DNA of 64,000 nt from Anthopleura xanthogrammica (GCA_964019055.1 OZ025208.1:9678539-9742538), one strand, 5' to 3'; positions 32,188-44,660 are shown, numbered from the stretch's first letter. Made by a program: numbers and translations. Notes: generated by a model from the sequence alone, not told the origin.

Positions 32188-34827
32188 CATAATGAAATGT
32201 GAATTCAGTATTTCATTAGTCTGAGGTCTGTTATGCTATATATGCGCTACCTGCTGTCATTATATATTGAGTATCAGACATTAAAATTATGATTAGAATT
32301 TTTCTGTACAGTGTAAAGTTAGCTAAGGTTACTAGTTTTGGGTATCAAGGTATAGGATTAAGGGGAGAACAGCTAGATTGAAACATTATGTTGTTTTGCT
32401 GTTGTCATGCTTAGTCAGTTAGTTTCCGTGTGAGTGGGAAGTGATATGTCAAATTCGTAGCCATACTGTAGCTATAATGTATCTTACCGTAACCATAACT
32501 ACGCATTGTGAATGGATGAATTACTGGTCCAGGAAGATAATAGGAAGCTATTTCAATATTTAATTACAGCATGAGGTATATTGTGTGCATGCTTTAAGTC
32601 AGTACCATATAGTATGTTTCCCACTCATATGAAAGCCGCTAGACTATTAGTTTTAATTTTATATATTAGGATAATATTTGTTATGTATAATAAGTAAAGT
32701 ATATAATATTGTCCTTTGGTCTTTTTTACCTTGAAGATACGAATCTTGACATTACAGCGCTTGTTTGTTTGATGGAAGCCAATATGCCAGACTTCTGAAG
32801 TCGGTGAGGTCACAGAAATATGAAAAGTGCTGTAATCCTTGTGAATCATATCTTCAAGTGATCATCATAAGGCAGACAATAGTATATTTTATTTATTTAA
32901 CATATTCATTTTTTGTCATCTTATTTCTTACTTCGTGTCAAGTTAGGTACTTGACTAGATTTTAGCTTGAGGTTTTGCTAAAAATATAGAAACACAACAC
33001 GAAGGGTTTATCATGATGCATGATTACACCATTAATTAAAATGTAATTAGATTTATAAATATTAGGTTGAAGCATTTTATTATTATAAATTAATATTGAT
33101 TTTTCTCTTCCTGTTCAAAAGAAATTTTAGTTTGAAAACTAGTTAGCAAAACTTAATTGACCCTTATCAAATATGTCATCTATGACGTCAAGCGAGGTGA
33201 ATGAGAATGTCCTGGATGTCGAAACCCAATGATTTCCACTAGCAGCATCTAGGACTAGAATGCTCCGGATTTCAAAACACAATCATTATCACTCATTCTA
33301 GGACTCCTCGTTTGACGTCATAGATGCCATATTCGAAAAGGGTCTTTTATCATTCATTTATTTACTTAAATAGCCATAGCCACCATTTGGACAGTGCACA
33401 TGGTTTAGTTTTCTCGGGTAATACATGTAACTATTTCTTACAAGGGGGAAAAATTGTTCTGATGGTAAAAATTTGTCCGGTTATAACTAGACCAGCCGTA
33501 CTGGTGGCTACGACGGCTACAACCCTGCTTAACTTCCATTATAACCAGCATAGTGGCGCCAGCTATGTTGTGTACTCCTTCCTTTTTGCCATCCTCCCCA
33601 GCTCCCTCAACCACCCTAGCTACGCATAGAGAGGACCACTATGCAGGTTTTGACTTAGATTAAATTTTAACACTTCCCAATCACAAACGAAAAATCGTAT
33701 CATTTGCTTTGCCATTATAACAAAGTAGGTTTGTTGTATAGGCACTTGAAAGCTTTGTGTTTTCAGACAATGTTATGGAAACACCTTTTAATTATCGACA
33801 TCAACAAAACCTTATTTTAGTGTGATAAAATTGTACGATTTCACTCATGTGATTGACTGTGACTGCAAACTTATAAAAGTGTTTTTTGTTTATAATAATT
33901 ATTATACTCTTAAAGTAATCAAACACTCACTAGTCAACATTATCAAACTAAATAACTAAATTTAAAGGTCATTTTTAGTTATTAGTGAAAATTGTATGGA
34001 CTAAAAAAACTGAGATGACACTTAGATATTACTTTCACTAAAAACTATTGTAAATAAATGTGGTAAATAATACTCATTTTTGTTCATTTACATTCCATTT
34101 TATTATGCTGATATTAATTTTCATTTCTTGGCAATAAATGGATTTTCCTGCAAACCAGTATTTTGTTCCCAGATTTTTGTATTTTTGGTCTCCACCAAGG
34201 TATTCAAGGATAGGTTATCAAGGGAGGATCCAGGAGGGGTGGGTTGGGTGGCTGTGATGCCTTTCTAGGTAACCGGACTTATCTAGTGCCATGCAAAAAA
34301 AAAAAAAAGAGAACTTTAATTTAGCCAGTGTCATCTTGCTGCTAATATTTCGTAAATTTTCAGGAGCAATTGTCCCTCTACAACTTTTATTCTGATATAT
34401 TGGTCTACTAACTTATTAACTCTGTTTGCTCTCACTTGTACATGCAGTCCTTTGCTTGGGATTTTGTTATGAAGGCACTGCAAGACCAGGTTAATCAAAA
34501 TAGAGAGCAAAGCTCATTTTTCCTACCACCACGCCCCTTTTAGTATACCTTTCGTTCTATGCTCTTGATAAACATCTAGACAAGGGAAAGGCTGAGGGAC
34601 AGAGCAAAATTCAGATGAAAAATGCAAAATTTCAATGAATTCGCCAATGATACCATTTACATAGCTGTGAAATTCGAAATTCCGTCAGTTCGGCTTCCTC
34701 TGCCACCCAATTTGTTTTGCACCACCTCCAAGCTCAGCTTTTGGGTTACCTGTGTCAGTAGTCGATCCGCTGATCACAGTCACCGTAGATCCTTTGGTTC
34801 CTTTTCTCTCTGCAGCCATCATTAAGC
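32188..34827. other. STAM 3' flank and intergenic region
   Basis: AT-rich DNA after the STAM stop, up to the start of the HSD gene. It holds the inverted-repeat element at 33155-33348 and no other recognised feature. A clear poly(A) signal for STAM was not identified. Confidence 0.5.
33155..33348. mobile_element. MITE-like element with long inverted repeats
   Basis: Left TTGACCCTTATCAAATATG then CATCTATGACGTCAAGCGAG; right CTCGTTTGACGTCATAGATG then CCATATTCGAAAAGGGTC. The arms are about 45 bp with few mismatches. The centre also pairs partly (CATTCTAGGA-type motifs). Confidence 0.78.
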
Positions 34828-37800
34828 ATGGAGTACTCTACGGCATTGGAAGTTATTGGAGGCTGTTTCTTAGCCTACCATCTTATAAATCTCCTAAGAA
34901 GATCTGTTACTGGCTTGAGAGCGTTTGTGCTTCCTTCGCTAGGGATAAAAAAGAACTTAAAATCCTTCGGTAGCTGGGCAGGTACGCATACAAAGTCCGA
35001 AGTTCGAAAGTCAACCATGCAAGAATGAACAATATTTTCCGTTAAAAAAATGTTTCATAAAATGCCCCTAGCTATTATGACGCATTTCTATTGCTGTTTT
35101 TGCATGTTGTATTGCAAATTTATATTAATTTTACGTTTTAAACGATGGCAAATTGAATCAGCTGATTTGCGCAATAGCAACCACAGGGTGACCAAAATGC
35201 TGTAGCCTCAGGGTTTCCGATTCTAATGTTGTTTTTTTTTTTGTTCTCGATAGTGGTCACTGGATGCACAGATGGAATAGGAAAATCTTTTGTCTTTGAG
35301 GTATGTATCCAAAGAAAATGAGCTTCAATATGATTGAAGAAGGAGGGCTGGGGGAGGGATTTGTGGAGGTGGTAGGGTGAGGGTTGTGGCTAGAAAACTT
35401 AAGGTATCATCGCAAGAGAAGGAGAAGGAATTCAATTCCCAAGAGGAAAGGGATTTTATTTTTCTGCCATCTAATATTTATCACAGGCAGCGCAAGCTGT
35501 TATGGGCGCCAGCACGTGATGGTGCAAAACCTCTTCACCCAGATCATTGAAAATTTAATTGATGGAGCTAAAATGCCTGACATCTCAAATTGGTCTCAAG
35601 TTTAAATAGAGAGAGAAGGAAAAAATAAAATTACATGCTATACTATTAACATAATATTTATTGTAATTGCTTGTATTATTGGAGTATTATGAATTATATG
35701 TAATTGTAATTCATATTTGGTTGCACAGCTTGCAAAAGAAGGAATAAACATTGTACTTATTAGTAGAACACTGGAAAAACTCCAAAACCTTGAAGCCGAA
35801 ATACGTAAGTAATCAGCTTACTAAACATAAGTTAGTGATAATATAAAGTTGATTTTTCAAAGGGAGGAAAAGTCAATAGAACTTGATAGCCTTGAGAGAT
35901 GTACAGTAGTGGTTGTTATAATTAATGAGTTCTAAAATGATTGACTGTGTTGGTTGTTCCACAGAATCTGTGTACAAGGTGAAAACCAAAGTTATTGCAA
36001 TGGATTTCAGTGGAGGTGCAGAGATTTATGATGGACTGGATGAGAAACTGGATGGCCTTGATATTGGAATATTGAGTATGTTGATGGAAAAAATCAACTT
36101 TCTTTATTATTTGTACAGAAATAATTGATTAATCAATCAGTCAGTCAATAAATGAATGGAGGGATGGAAAAATTAATGAATAAATGAATGAATGACGAGT
36201 GAATGATTGACTCAATCATGTGAGCCAGTCAATCAATCAAAAACTTGTCTAGATCAACAAACTAGCTTAGTAGTAATGAACTGATTAATACTGTAAAAGA
36301 ATGTTTGAGCAAGTGAATTATTCAATGAATAAGCTAAGATTACACATTCATTTATTTATTTCTTATTAAATCTCTTTTTTCATTTCAGTAAACAATGTTG
36401 GTGTTTCCCATTATCCAGAGTTCTTCACTAACATGAAGAGAGAGGTGAGCTGGATAAAAACTTGCACAAAATAAAAAGTATAAGACCCTTCCTTTTACAT
36501 ACAGTCATGTAGGTATAGTATATGTGACATTTAGCTCTGCAGCTAATAAATCAGGAAAAAGCTCTACTCACAAGGGATAAGTAGGTCTGTGGATCCAACC
36601 CATGATGAACAGAGCAGTGAGAGACTGTACATGCCATTTTTGCTTTTTATATTGATATGGAATTTCCTGTCATGAGTTAAAGTTGTGGGATGGTTCTGTG
36701 GGATTATTTTCATTGTCTAATGTGTACCTACCCTTCCTTCACAGGATTGCTGGAAGATGATCAATGTCAATGACTTGTCTGTGATCATGGTTAGTAGATG
36801 TTATAGCAAAGAATGCAACTTCTAATCAATTTGTTAGTAGGGTGTCAGCCATTGGTAAGGTATTGATCAATGGCCAAAAACATTAACTTACCAACACCCT
36901 ACTGACACCTTACCAACACCCTACTGACACCTTACCAACAACCTACTGACACCTTACCAACACCCTATTGACACCTTAGAAACAACCTACTGACACCCTA
37001 CCAACAACCCTTTGACACCCTACCAACAACCTACTGACACCTTACCAACACCCTACTGACACCTTACCAACAACCTACTGACACCTTACCAACACCCTAT
37101 TGACACCTTAGAAACAACCTACTGACACCCTACCAACAACCCTTTGACACCCTACCAACAACCTACTGACACCTTACCAACACCCTATTGACACCTTAGA
37201 AACAACCTACTGACACCCTACCAACAACCCTTTGACACCCTACCAACAACCTACTGACACCTTACCAACACCCTATTGACACCTTAGAAACAACCTACTG
37301 ACACCCTACCAACAACCCTTTGACACCCTACCAACAACCTACTGACACCTTACCAACACCCTACTGACACCCTACCAACAACCCACTGACACCCTACCAA
37401 AAACCTTCTGACACCTTACCAACACCCTACTGACACCTTACCAACAACCTACTGACACCTTACCAACACCCTACTGACACCTTACCAACACTCTACTGAC
37501 ACCTTACCAACAACCTACTGACACCTTACCAACAACCTACTGACACCTTACCAACACCCTACGGACACCTTACCAACACCCTACTGACACCTTACCAACA
37601 CCCTACTGACACCTTACCAACACCCTACTGACACCTTACCAACACCCTACGTACACCTTACTGACACCTTACCAACACCCTACGGACACCCTACTGACAC
37701 CTTACCAACACCCTACTGACACCTTACCAACACCCTACTGACACCTTACCAACAACCTACTGACACCTTACCAACACCCTACTGACACCTTACCAACAAC

Positions 37801-40256
37801 CTACTGACACCTTACCAACACCCTACTGACACCTTACCAACACTCTACTGACACCTTACCAACAACCTACTGACACCTTACCAACAACCTACTGACACCT
37901 TACCAACACCCTACGGACACCTTACCAACACCCTACTGACACCTTACCAACACCCTACTGACACCTTACCAACACCCTACTGACACCTTACCAACACCCT
38001 ACGTACACCCTACTGACACCTTACCAACACCCTACGGACACCCTACTGACACCTTACCAACACCCTACTGACACCTTACCAACACCCTACTGACACCTTA
38101 CCAACAACCTACTGACACCTTACCAACACCCTACTGACACCTTACCAACAACCTACTGACACCTTACCAACACCCTACTGACACCTTACCAACACCCTAC
38201 TGACACCTTACCAACACCCTACTGACACCTTACCAACACCCTACTGACACCTTACCAACACCCTACGTACACCCTACTGACACCTTACCAACACCCTACG
38301 GACACCCTACTGACACCTTACCAACACCCTACGGACACCTTACCAACACCCTACTGACACCCTACTGACAACCTACTGACACCTTACCAACACCCTACGG
38401 ACACCTTACCAACAGTGCTTAACCCACTGAAACACTGTCATTAACTTACATGTACCAACAACCCACTGACACTATATTCTTGTATAGATGACACACATCG
38501 TTCTTCCTGGTATGGTCTCAAGGTTAGTGTTCTTTTAGTTAGTAAAGAAACAATTTTTATTTTTAATTTTAGTCAATATTATCAATTAAAAGTTCCAATT
38601 AGAGGTTTGGAATTATAGTGTTTTGGTCGAGTAATTAGGAAACAAAGTGTTGCATCATTACTTCAATGTTAACCAGAGGCATACATGTAGCTGCCTCTAG
38701 AAAAAAATGCATGTGACTACACAAACAAACAGAATGACCCCCAAGAAAGACTCTTACATAGATGGCTCCCTCACTTTGCTCAGTTGCTTGTGGCTATACT
38801 AAAATGCACTAAAATGGGACCCTGGCTATGCCACTGTTATCATAGGGGCAAAGGAGTGGTGATGAACATCTCATCCAGGGCTGGTGTAGAACCACTGCCA
38901 TTGCTGTCAACATACTCGTCAACCAAGGTATGTGGTAATGATATGATCATTGTATTACAGCTGGATCTTTGTTTATTTTGTATTTTACATGACAATATTT
39001 TGCTTTTTCCAGGCTTTTGTGGATTTCTTCAGTGAAGCCATTGCTACTGAATATGCTGGGAAAGGGATTATTGTCCAGGTTTGTTTTTCTTTGACATATT
39101 TACAAACTGTGTTCACTGAATTAAGTTTCATAAGTTATAAGGTCTCTCTGGGTCCATCTATGAGCATCTCCTGGTTTTTTTGGGGAATCAAGTGTGGGGC
39201 TGTGCACTGGCTTCTCTTCCTTTGGACATGGTCATGTGGGTTAGTTGGATCTCTCCCTCTTTCTTGATTCAAGGGTTTTCCTCCAGGTTCTATGGTTTCC
39301 TCCCTCCGCAAAACACATGCTAAACTCCAATTACATCTGTGAGTTAGCTGTGCCCTAACTTTTATCAGCCCAGAGGTTGTTTCAGGGTTCGATCTGTGAG
39401 TTAGCCGTGCCCTGACTTTGATCAGCCCAGAGGTTGTTTCAGGGTTTGATCTGTGAGTTAGCCGTGCCCTGACTTTGATCAGCCCAGAGGTTGTTTCAGG
39501 GTTTGATCTATCAGTGAGAACAATGATACAAAATATAATTTAATCATAATCAAAACAGTTATTGATGTCCCAGAATCATACTTGTATACATTGCAGTCTG
39601 TCATGCCACTCTATGTTGCCACCAAGATGAGTAGAATCAGGAAGCCCAGTCTCTTGGTCCCTGGTCCAGATGATTATGCCCGTCAGACACTGGGCACCAT
39701 TGGGGTAGAGCTGAGGACAAATGGGTGCTGGAGTCATTCTTTACAGGTATTGGAAAACCTCATTTCAGACTGCATCACAGCATGTCATTCTCTTGGAAAT
39801 AAGATCCTTTGTTTGAGAAGACACATGTTAATGTCTTCTCATGTGCAATCTTGATACTGATTTCTGAAGTCAAGTACTTGTTTGTACACAGGCATATATT
39901 AATTAAAGATGTTGTTTCATCTGTGCTAAGATTTGTATTTAATTGACCTTTTCAGCTTCGTTGTTTGTTGTGCCCATTTCAGACCATGTGATGCCACTCT
40001 TGGGAGTTGATTCTTTCATGTGTAAATATTTTAACAAAAGAACATTTCTCAAGGGAATGTCATGTGGTTCAATTTGCATACGAAGCTAAAAAGGTCTATT
40101 GATATAATTGATTTCTGATATTTATCTATGCAATTTCAGGAATTTGTGGTTGGGTTGTTCCCACGTTGGATGAGAGAAAAGCTGGCTTGGAATCTGATGA
40201 TGGCACGTAGAAGAGCAGTCTTAAACAAGCTAAAACAACAAGGCAAACAGGAGTAA
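34828..40256 (+). CDS. 17beta-hydroxysteroid dehydrogenase 12/3-type short-chain dehydrogenase (3-ketoacyl-CoA reductase family)
   Basis: Eleven phase-consistent exons: 34828-34981, 35254-35300, 35729-35804, 35965-36075, 36389-36444, 36745-36789, 38488-38522, 38846-38927, 39013-39078, 39597-39746 and 40140-40256. They give 312 residues, the length of human HSD17B12. An N-terminal hydrophobic segment suggests ER membrane anchoring. SDR motifs are complete: nucleotide-binding TGCTDGIGKS (about 54-63), NNVG (131-134), the catalytic Ser in NISS (184-185), and Tyr198-x3-Lys202 in TYSSTK. ELAKEGINIVLISRTLEKL, MPLYVATKM and IRKPSL also match the HSD17B12/HSD17B3/HSDL1 group. HSD17B12 carries out the second step of very-long-chain fatty acid elongation; HSD17B3 reduces androstenedione. 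Which activity applies cannot be decided here. The active Tyr argues against the inactive vertebrate HSDL1 type. No canonical KKxx ER-retrieval end is seen. Confidence 0.93.
36885..38412 (+). repeat. 22 bp minisatellite with higher-order structure, inside HSD intron 6
   Basis: About 69 units of CTTACCAACACCCTACTGAC plus AC. The strand has about one G per unit. Unit variants (CTATTG, CTACGG, CTACGT, CCTTTG, CTCTACTG) recur in register. ATTG variants lie at 36967, 37099, 37187 and 37275 (steps of 132, 88 and 88 bp), and CTCTACTG variants at 37491 and 37843 (352 bp, 16 units). One inverted unit stands just before the array at about 36834-36870. The array ends about 75 bp before exon 38488-38522. 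Confidence 0.96.
39330..39510 (+). repeat. 57 bp minisatellite, three copies (HSD intron)
   Basis: Units start GATCTGTGAGTTAGCCGTGC and continue with CTGACTTTGATCAGCCCAG and AGGTTGTTTCAGGGTTT. The same unit forms the larger array at 53128-53913. Sequence just upstream (about 39140-39330) has the TTCTATGGTTTCCTCCCTCC and CGCAAAA motifs of the dispersed repeat at 41221. Confidence 0.88.
39941..40101. mobile_element. MITE-like element, family A (copy 4)
   Basis: AATTGACCTTTTCAGCTTCG...TTTCAGACCATGTGATGCC at left, and GGAATGTCATGTGGTTCAA...CGAAGCTAAAAAGGTCTATT at right. It ends about 40 bp before the last HSD exon. A partial copy is at 39752-39835. Confidence 0.7.
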
Positions 40257-40635
40257 TAACCATTCATTCACTAAGTGTATGATTATGATTTCATTAACTA
40301 GATATTTTTTTACTCTAATTTTTTTGGGTTGCATTTTTATGGTGGATTCTGGTCTAGCTTGGATACAAACAACACATCATAAAACCTGGTGATATTTTTG
40401 AAGATAATTGACCAGCTTTTACCTTGATCGCTGATACAGTAACGCCGATAACGTCATCAAGAGTCTGTAGCAAGTTATCCGGGTCCTCCGACTTTGAGCA
40501 GTTTTGACTGATTCACGTGAATCAGTAATTTTTAGTTTTGTACTTTAAACAAATTTCATTTGACTGAGCAAAAAAAAAAGAAGTCAAAATGTCAAAATAT
40601 ATACATGTATGTATGTTCTAACACAACATGATGAG

Positions 40636-40803
40636 TAATGCACCTTTCCGTAGTCTTCCCACAATCCCTTATGATCCCAGCACGAGCTCGAGGTCAGGGT
40701 AAAATTTGCATAAAAATGTATAAAAAATATGTAAATTTTACCCTGACCTCGAGCTCGCGCTGGGATCATAAGGGATTGTGGGAAGACTACGGAAAGGTGC
40801 ATA
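40636..40803. mobile_element. Near-perfect palindrome (fold-back element)
   Basis: Arms of about 70 bp: ATGCACCTTTCCGTAGTCTT...GAGGTCAGGGTAAAATTT and the mirror image. Only one mismatch was noticed (AGCACGAG against AGCGCGAG), around a short AT-rich loop. Non-coding; the near-identity points to recent origin or to conversion between arms. Confidence 0.85.
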
Positions 40804-41220
40804 ATCAAGATTCTCCATCCCATCCCTTATGACAAAATATTGTCTACTCGTCCTATCGTTCCGGCAACCAACCACCAGTAATGTAATGATTCGAAAATGA
40901 AAACAAAAAGGACCTCGATCAGAATAAGCGTTGATACTGTAAAACTCCGCACACATACTCCATAAAATTAGCATAAGAAGCCAAATATCCACCTATTCCA
41001 ATGATAACCTCAGTTTTCCACAGGGTGTCCAGTAGGATATATTTTAGAAATGTTTTAACTCTATGACTGTCTAAAAGACGCAGCATCCGTAATAGAACAC
41101 TCCCACACCTTCATGAATCAACACGTATCGGTATGATTGGTACTATAGAATTTTATAAAATAACTGTTATAACTCTTGCTTTTTAATTGATTGAGGGCGC
41201 GTGCTTAATGATATTCCCGG

Positions 41221-41385
41221 CCACCGGGGTTTTTCTCTGGGTTCTCCGGTTTTCCTTCCTCCGCAAAAATCAACATGTGAGTTGAGTGTTGTATGTTGTA
41301 AATATGGAATATAGTGGTAGTGCATGTGGAGCGAACCTCACGGAAGAGCTCCGTACGGGGAGTGATGGTTGTGAAATATTAATTT
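41221..41385 (+). repeat. Dispersed interspersed repeat (copy 1)
   Basis: CTGGGTTCTCCGGTTTTCCT, TCCGCAAAAATCAACATG, GGAATATAGTGGTAGTG and CGAACCTCACGGAAGAG occur in the same order and nearly identical at 48432-48590. The part before AAAATCAACATG resembles the segment at about 39280-39320. The class is unknown; it may be a SINE or LINE tail. Confidence 0.75.
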
Positions 41386-41649
41386 ATACCGCACAGCACG
41401 CGGGCGAGCTTTCTATTTCGTCATTCTTATCCAAAAGAACGGTTCTTTTAATTCAGTTATATATACATGAAACACCTGTCTCTGTTGTGCCAGTGCTATA
41501 TAACTGCACCGACACCAAGCGTGCGCGTTTTCTATGAAACTGTCTTTATTTTTTTGTGCCATGTGTGGTTTTGGAAATTTGAGTCAAAGGGCTTTGAGTT
41601 TTTTCAGAAAAGTTTTGGAAATTCTCACAGGGGTCCTGTATGAACCCTG

Positions 41650-41895
41650 TTAACTGCGCATGTCTAGGAAATTGTTGGTATAGTTGACTGCGCATGTCTA
41701 GAAAATTCTTGGTATAGTTGACTGCGCATGTCTAGGAAATTCTTGGTATACTTGACTGCGCATGTGTAGGAAATTCTTGGTATAGTTGACTGCGCATGTC
41801 TAGGAAATTCTTTGCCTAGTTAACTGCGCATGTGCAGGCAATTCTTGGTATAGTAACTGCGCAAACCTAGGACATTCTTGGTATAGATAACGGAG
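41650..41895 (+). repeat. 34 bp minisatellite
   Basis: About seven units of CTGCGCATGTCTAGGAAATT with CTTGGTATAGTTGA. TGCGCATG starts at 41655 and 41689, giving a 34 bp step. Units decay toward the right end. Confidence 0.88.
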
Positions 41896-42536
41896 CGTTT
41901 CTAGCAAAACAAGCTCAGTTTTTATCATGGAAATAAAGCTAAATGTACGTAAGTTTTTTTCAGGGAACCAGTTTTAATATAATAAGGTGACATTGTGTAT
42001 TCATATATATTGGATATATTGCTACCACCAACTGAGGACATTGGCTGCAAAATGACAGTTCTATAATTGAAATGGGAAAAAAACATAAGTTTTTGATGAA
42101 GTCTTCCTCTGGCTAATTTAAATAGGTGCGGGGACGGTATTTGCGATAATTTTAATTCCCTTTTGTGAAGACAGAACGGCATTTAAGTTCGACATTTATG
42201 TTTAACCGAATGATATAGATATTGAACTTCAAAGTAATTCAGCGATATTGCACAGTTTACTTCCTTCTAAACAGTACTCTTCAAAATCTATTTTTGAAAA
42301 TTGGTAAATTTTTACAGAATATTTGGTAACGAAAGAAAAAACTATTGGAAAAAGTACTTTAATTGGGTAGTCAAACCGCCATTTCAAAGGCAGTCTATAA
42401 CCCATCGTCTTTGATGCGAGGTTTCTTGTTGCTATGCATCTCGCTCGCAAAATAGGCATCCTTTTTGCGCATCTTGTATTTCATGTCAAAGCTAACCGAC
42501 ACCGATTCGTGGAGATTCATAAATGCACTTTAATGT

Positions 42537-43436
42537 TCAAGGACATCTTAGGATTTCTTTAAATGCTTTACGGAAGTTGCTGCTCTGGAAAGAATAAATG
42601 AGTGGGTTGATGCCAGCCTCTGCAATATAAAAGAACGCTGCCGTTTTGTATAATTTGCCATATAATTTGTTGTCGATGAACTTCATGACGATAGTGATGG
42701 CAAAAGGAACGAGAAAGAGGGCAAAAGCACCTGTTACTGTAAGGGATAGCTTGACGAGTTTACGCTTTGAACGAGCATCTTCTTCGGCTGCTATGACGTT
42801 CTGTGGTTCAACTTTGTTCTTGAAGTACAGCTCACGAACGATGTGGAAGTAGCAGAAGCTGATGATGAAGAAGGGAACTATGATAGAAACTGTTGCCAGA
42901 AATACCTTATAAACGTCGAAGAATTTCTTGTTGGATTTGTTGGTATGGCGACAATGTGAAGATGCACTGTAGTGACCCAAAATGTAGAGAGGAAGAGTTA
43001 GGATAACTGCTGCAGTCCAGATCCCAATGTTGGCATACTTGACCGTTTCATCTCGTAGCCTGATCCCCGTCTTCATCGGCTTGACAATAGCGTGGTATCT
43101 TTCCACCGAGAGTACAACGAGAGTAAGGATAGAAGCGACCGTTGCAGTGATAGGCACATGAAAGGAAATAAAAAACTTGCACAAGAAGTCTGCCAGGGTC
43201 CCTTCTTCCAAGTCAACCAACACAGGAATCACCATGAAAAGCAATGACACCAATGTCGTCAAATCCGAGGCAGCGAGGTTCACGAGAAGGTAGTTGGTTG
43301 TTGATCGTAGCCAGCGTTTCTTCCAAACGGCCATTAAGACTAACACATTCCCGGTCTCTCCCACTGTCATAATTACAATGAGAGAAAATAGGCCGGCTAC
43401 TTTTTTAGCCGGATCTTTGAAGGGATCGTCCACCAT
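42537..43436 (-). CDS. Rhodopsin-like (class A) GPCR 1, intronless, orphan
   Basis: A complete 299-residue single-exon frame with seven hydrophobic segments. Class A anchors: N30 in TGNVL (TM1), D58 in NLAASD (TM2), C86 before TM3 with C162 in the second extracellular loop, ERY at 112-114 in place of DRY, W140 (TM4), P188 (TM5), P244 (TM6) and NPLIY at 277-281. The usual CWxP of TM6 reads FLVP, so the toggle tryptophan is missing. The N-terminus is very short. Layout suggests a peptide- or amine-type receptor of a cnidarian expansion; the ligand is unknown. It is paired head-to-head with GPCR 2 about 4 kb away. Nucleotide identity with GPCR 2 is very high in the loops facing the cytosol (43240-43362, 43022-43110 and the ICL3 segment). 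Confidence 0.93.
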   Translation of the reverse strand: MVDDPFKDPAKKVAGLFSLIVIMTVGETGNVLVLMAVWKKRWLRSTTNYLLVNLAASDLTTLVSLLFMVIPVLVDLEEGTLADFLCKFFISFHVPITATVASILTLVVLSVERYHAIVKPMKTGIRLRDETVKYANIGIWTAAVILTLPLYILGHYSASSHCRHTNKSNKKFFDVYKVFLATVSIIVPFFIISFCYFHIVRELYFKNKVEPQNVIAAEEDARSKRKLVKLSLTVTGAFALFLVPFAITIVMKFIDNKLYGKLYKTAAFFYIAEAGINPLIYSFQSSNFRKAFKEILRCP

Positions 43437-44352
43437 GGCAAGAATGTTCTTTGATCTTCCTCTGGGATGTATGTTTTTTTCCTTTTTTATATATGCATTT
43501 CAGACAAACACCTGGTAACATTTCTCTATCATTTCAATAATGGGGCGAAAAAAACATCCACATTTCGAGGCCAGAGTCAATTCCTTATTGGCTTTAGGCT
43601 GCAGCTTGCCACTCATTTGCCATACAAAGGGAGATGTTTTTCAATTAAGTATTAAAGTTTGGAGATAAGTTAATGTTATTAAAACTTTTGCTTTCTAAAT
43701 AGACCTTTCCCTAATTTACTTGAATGACCATAGAACAATAGATTCGAGTCGAGGCTGGGGTTTTCTATCCATGAATTTACTGTATTGCAACCTCTAAAAT
43801 CGCGAAATTAACTTGTCACGAAAATTTCAATTAATATGGTATCAGCTCTCGCGCTTGGACGTGTATTGCATCCAACTGAGTTGACCTTCAGAACAAACTC
43901 GAGGCCAACCAATCAGAATTGAGGATTCAACATCGTATTTTGATTAGCATTTCCCATTATTCTGCCAAGATAACTTATGAAATACGAGTTCTTCCTTCTT
44001 TAAATTAATCGTAAACGCTAGTTGGACTCATGGCGGAATTATATTTCGATCAACAAGAAAAGTCTACATCGTATACTCGGAAAATGCTCGAAAAATGCTA
44101 TCCAAAAATAGTGACCCATAATTCCTTTCGGGGAAGGCGATCAACTCAGCTGGATACAATTTCACATCAAACTATTAATACAATATGCTTTATGCATTAA
44201 ACGACATTTTTTGCATTGTTATTAACATATTTATCGTTATTTTTGGCGTAGTTTGAGTTCCTTTAAGGAACAGAACAAAAGCATGTCTCATGTCAGGAAA
44301 GACACCACGACCAGAGTGGTAAAAGGTGGCGTCATGGTTCTAGCAAACTGTA

Positions 44353-44655
44353 CAACTTTTTTCCAGGATTTGCGCCTGGAAGAATCATTGCAAACGACTA
44401 ATGAATATGGGAACGCAACGAAATTAGCAAATTTTTCCAGTGTTTTTGGCTGGGAAAATCTTTGGAAACGACCCTCTTGTATGGCTATAGAAAACCTGCG
44501 AACTTTTTCCCAGAGTTTTTGGCTGGAAAAAATCGAAAATATTCTTGACTTTTCACCCAGTGTTAGCAAACGACCTTCTTGTATGGTTTTATATTAGGAA
44601 ACTGTCCAACTTTTTTCAGGGTTTTTGGCTGGAAAAATCTTAGCAACTGGCCCTC
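44353..44655 (+). repeat. Decayed tandem repeat
   Basis: Four occurrences of AACTTTTT(T)CCAG...TTTTTGGCTGGAAAAATC, at about 44353, 44435, 44505 and 44608, with interspersed AAACGACC(C/T)TCTTGTATGG. Spacing is irregular (70-105 bp). The frame through it is not supported as a gene. Confidence 0.6.
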
Positions 44656-44660
44656 TAGTA

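Larger units (their letters stand above)
40257..42536. other. Intergenic region between HSD and GPCR 1
   Basis: Contains a perfect-type palindrome, a dispersed repeat and a 34 bp minisatellite (listed separately). No coding exon was recognised in the remainder. Confidence 0.5.

Noticed and set aside
36885..38412. CRISPR-like or telomeric array
   Set aside because: Units are contiguous with no spacers, so it is not a CRISPR. CCCTA-like words occur once per 22 bp with other sequence, not as TTAGGG arrays, and it lies in an intron.
44253..44597. 114-codon frame with internal repeats
   Set aside because: Follows a decayed DNA repeat; the opposite strand is open as well, and there is no family match.
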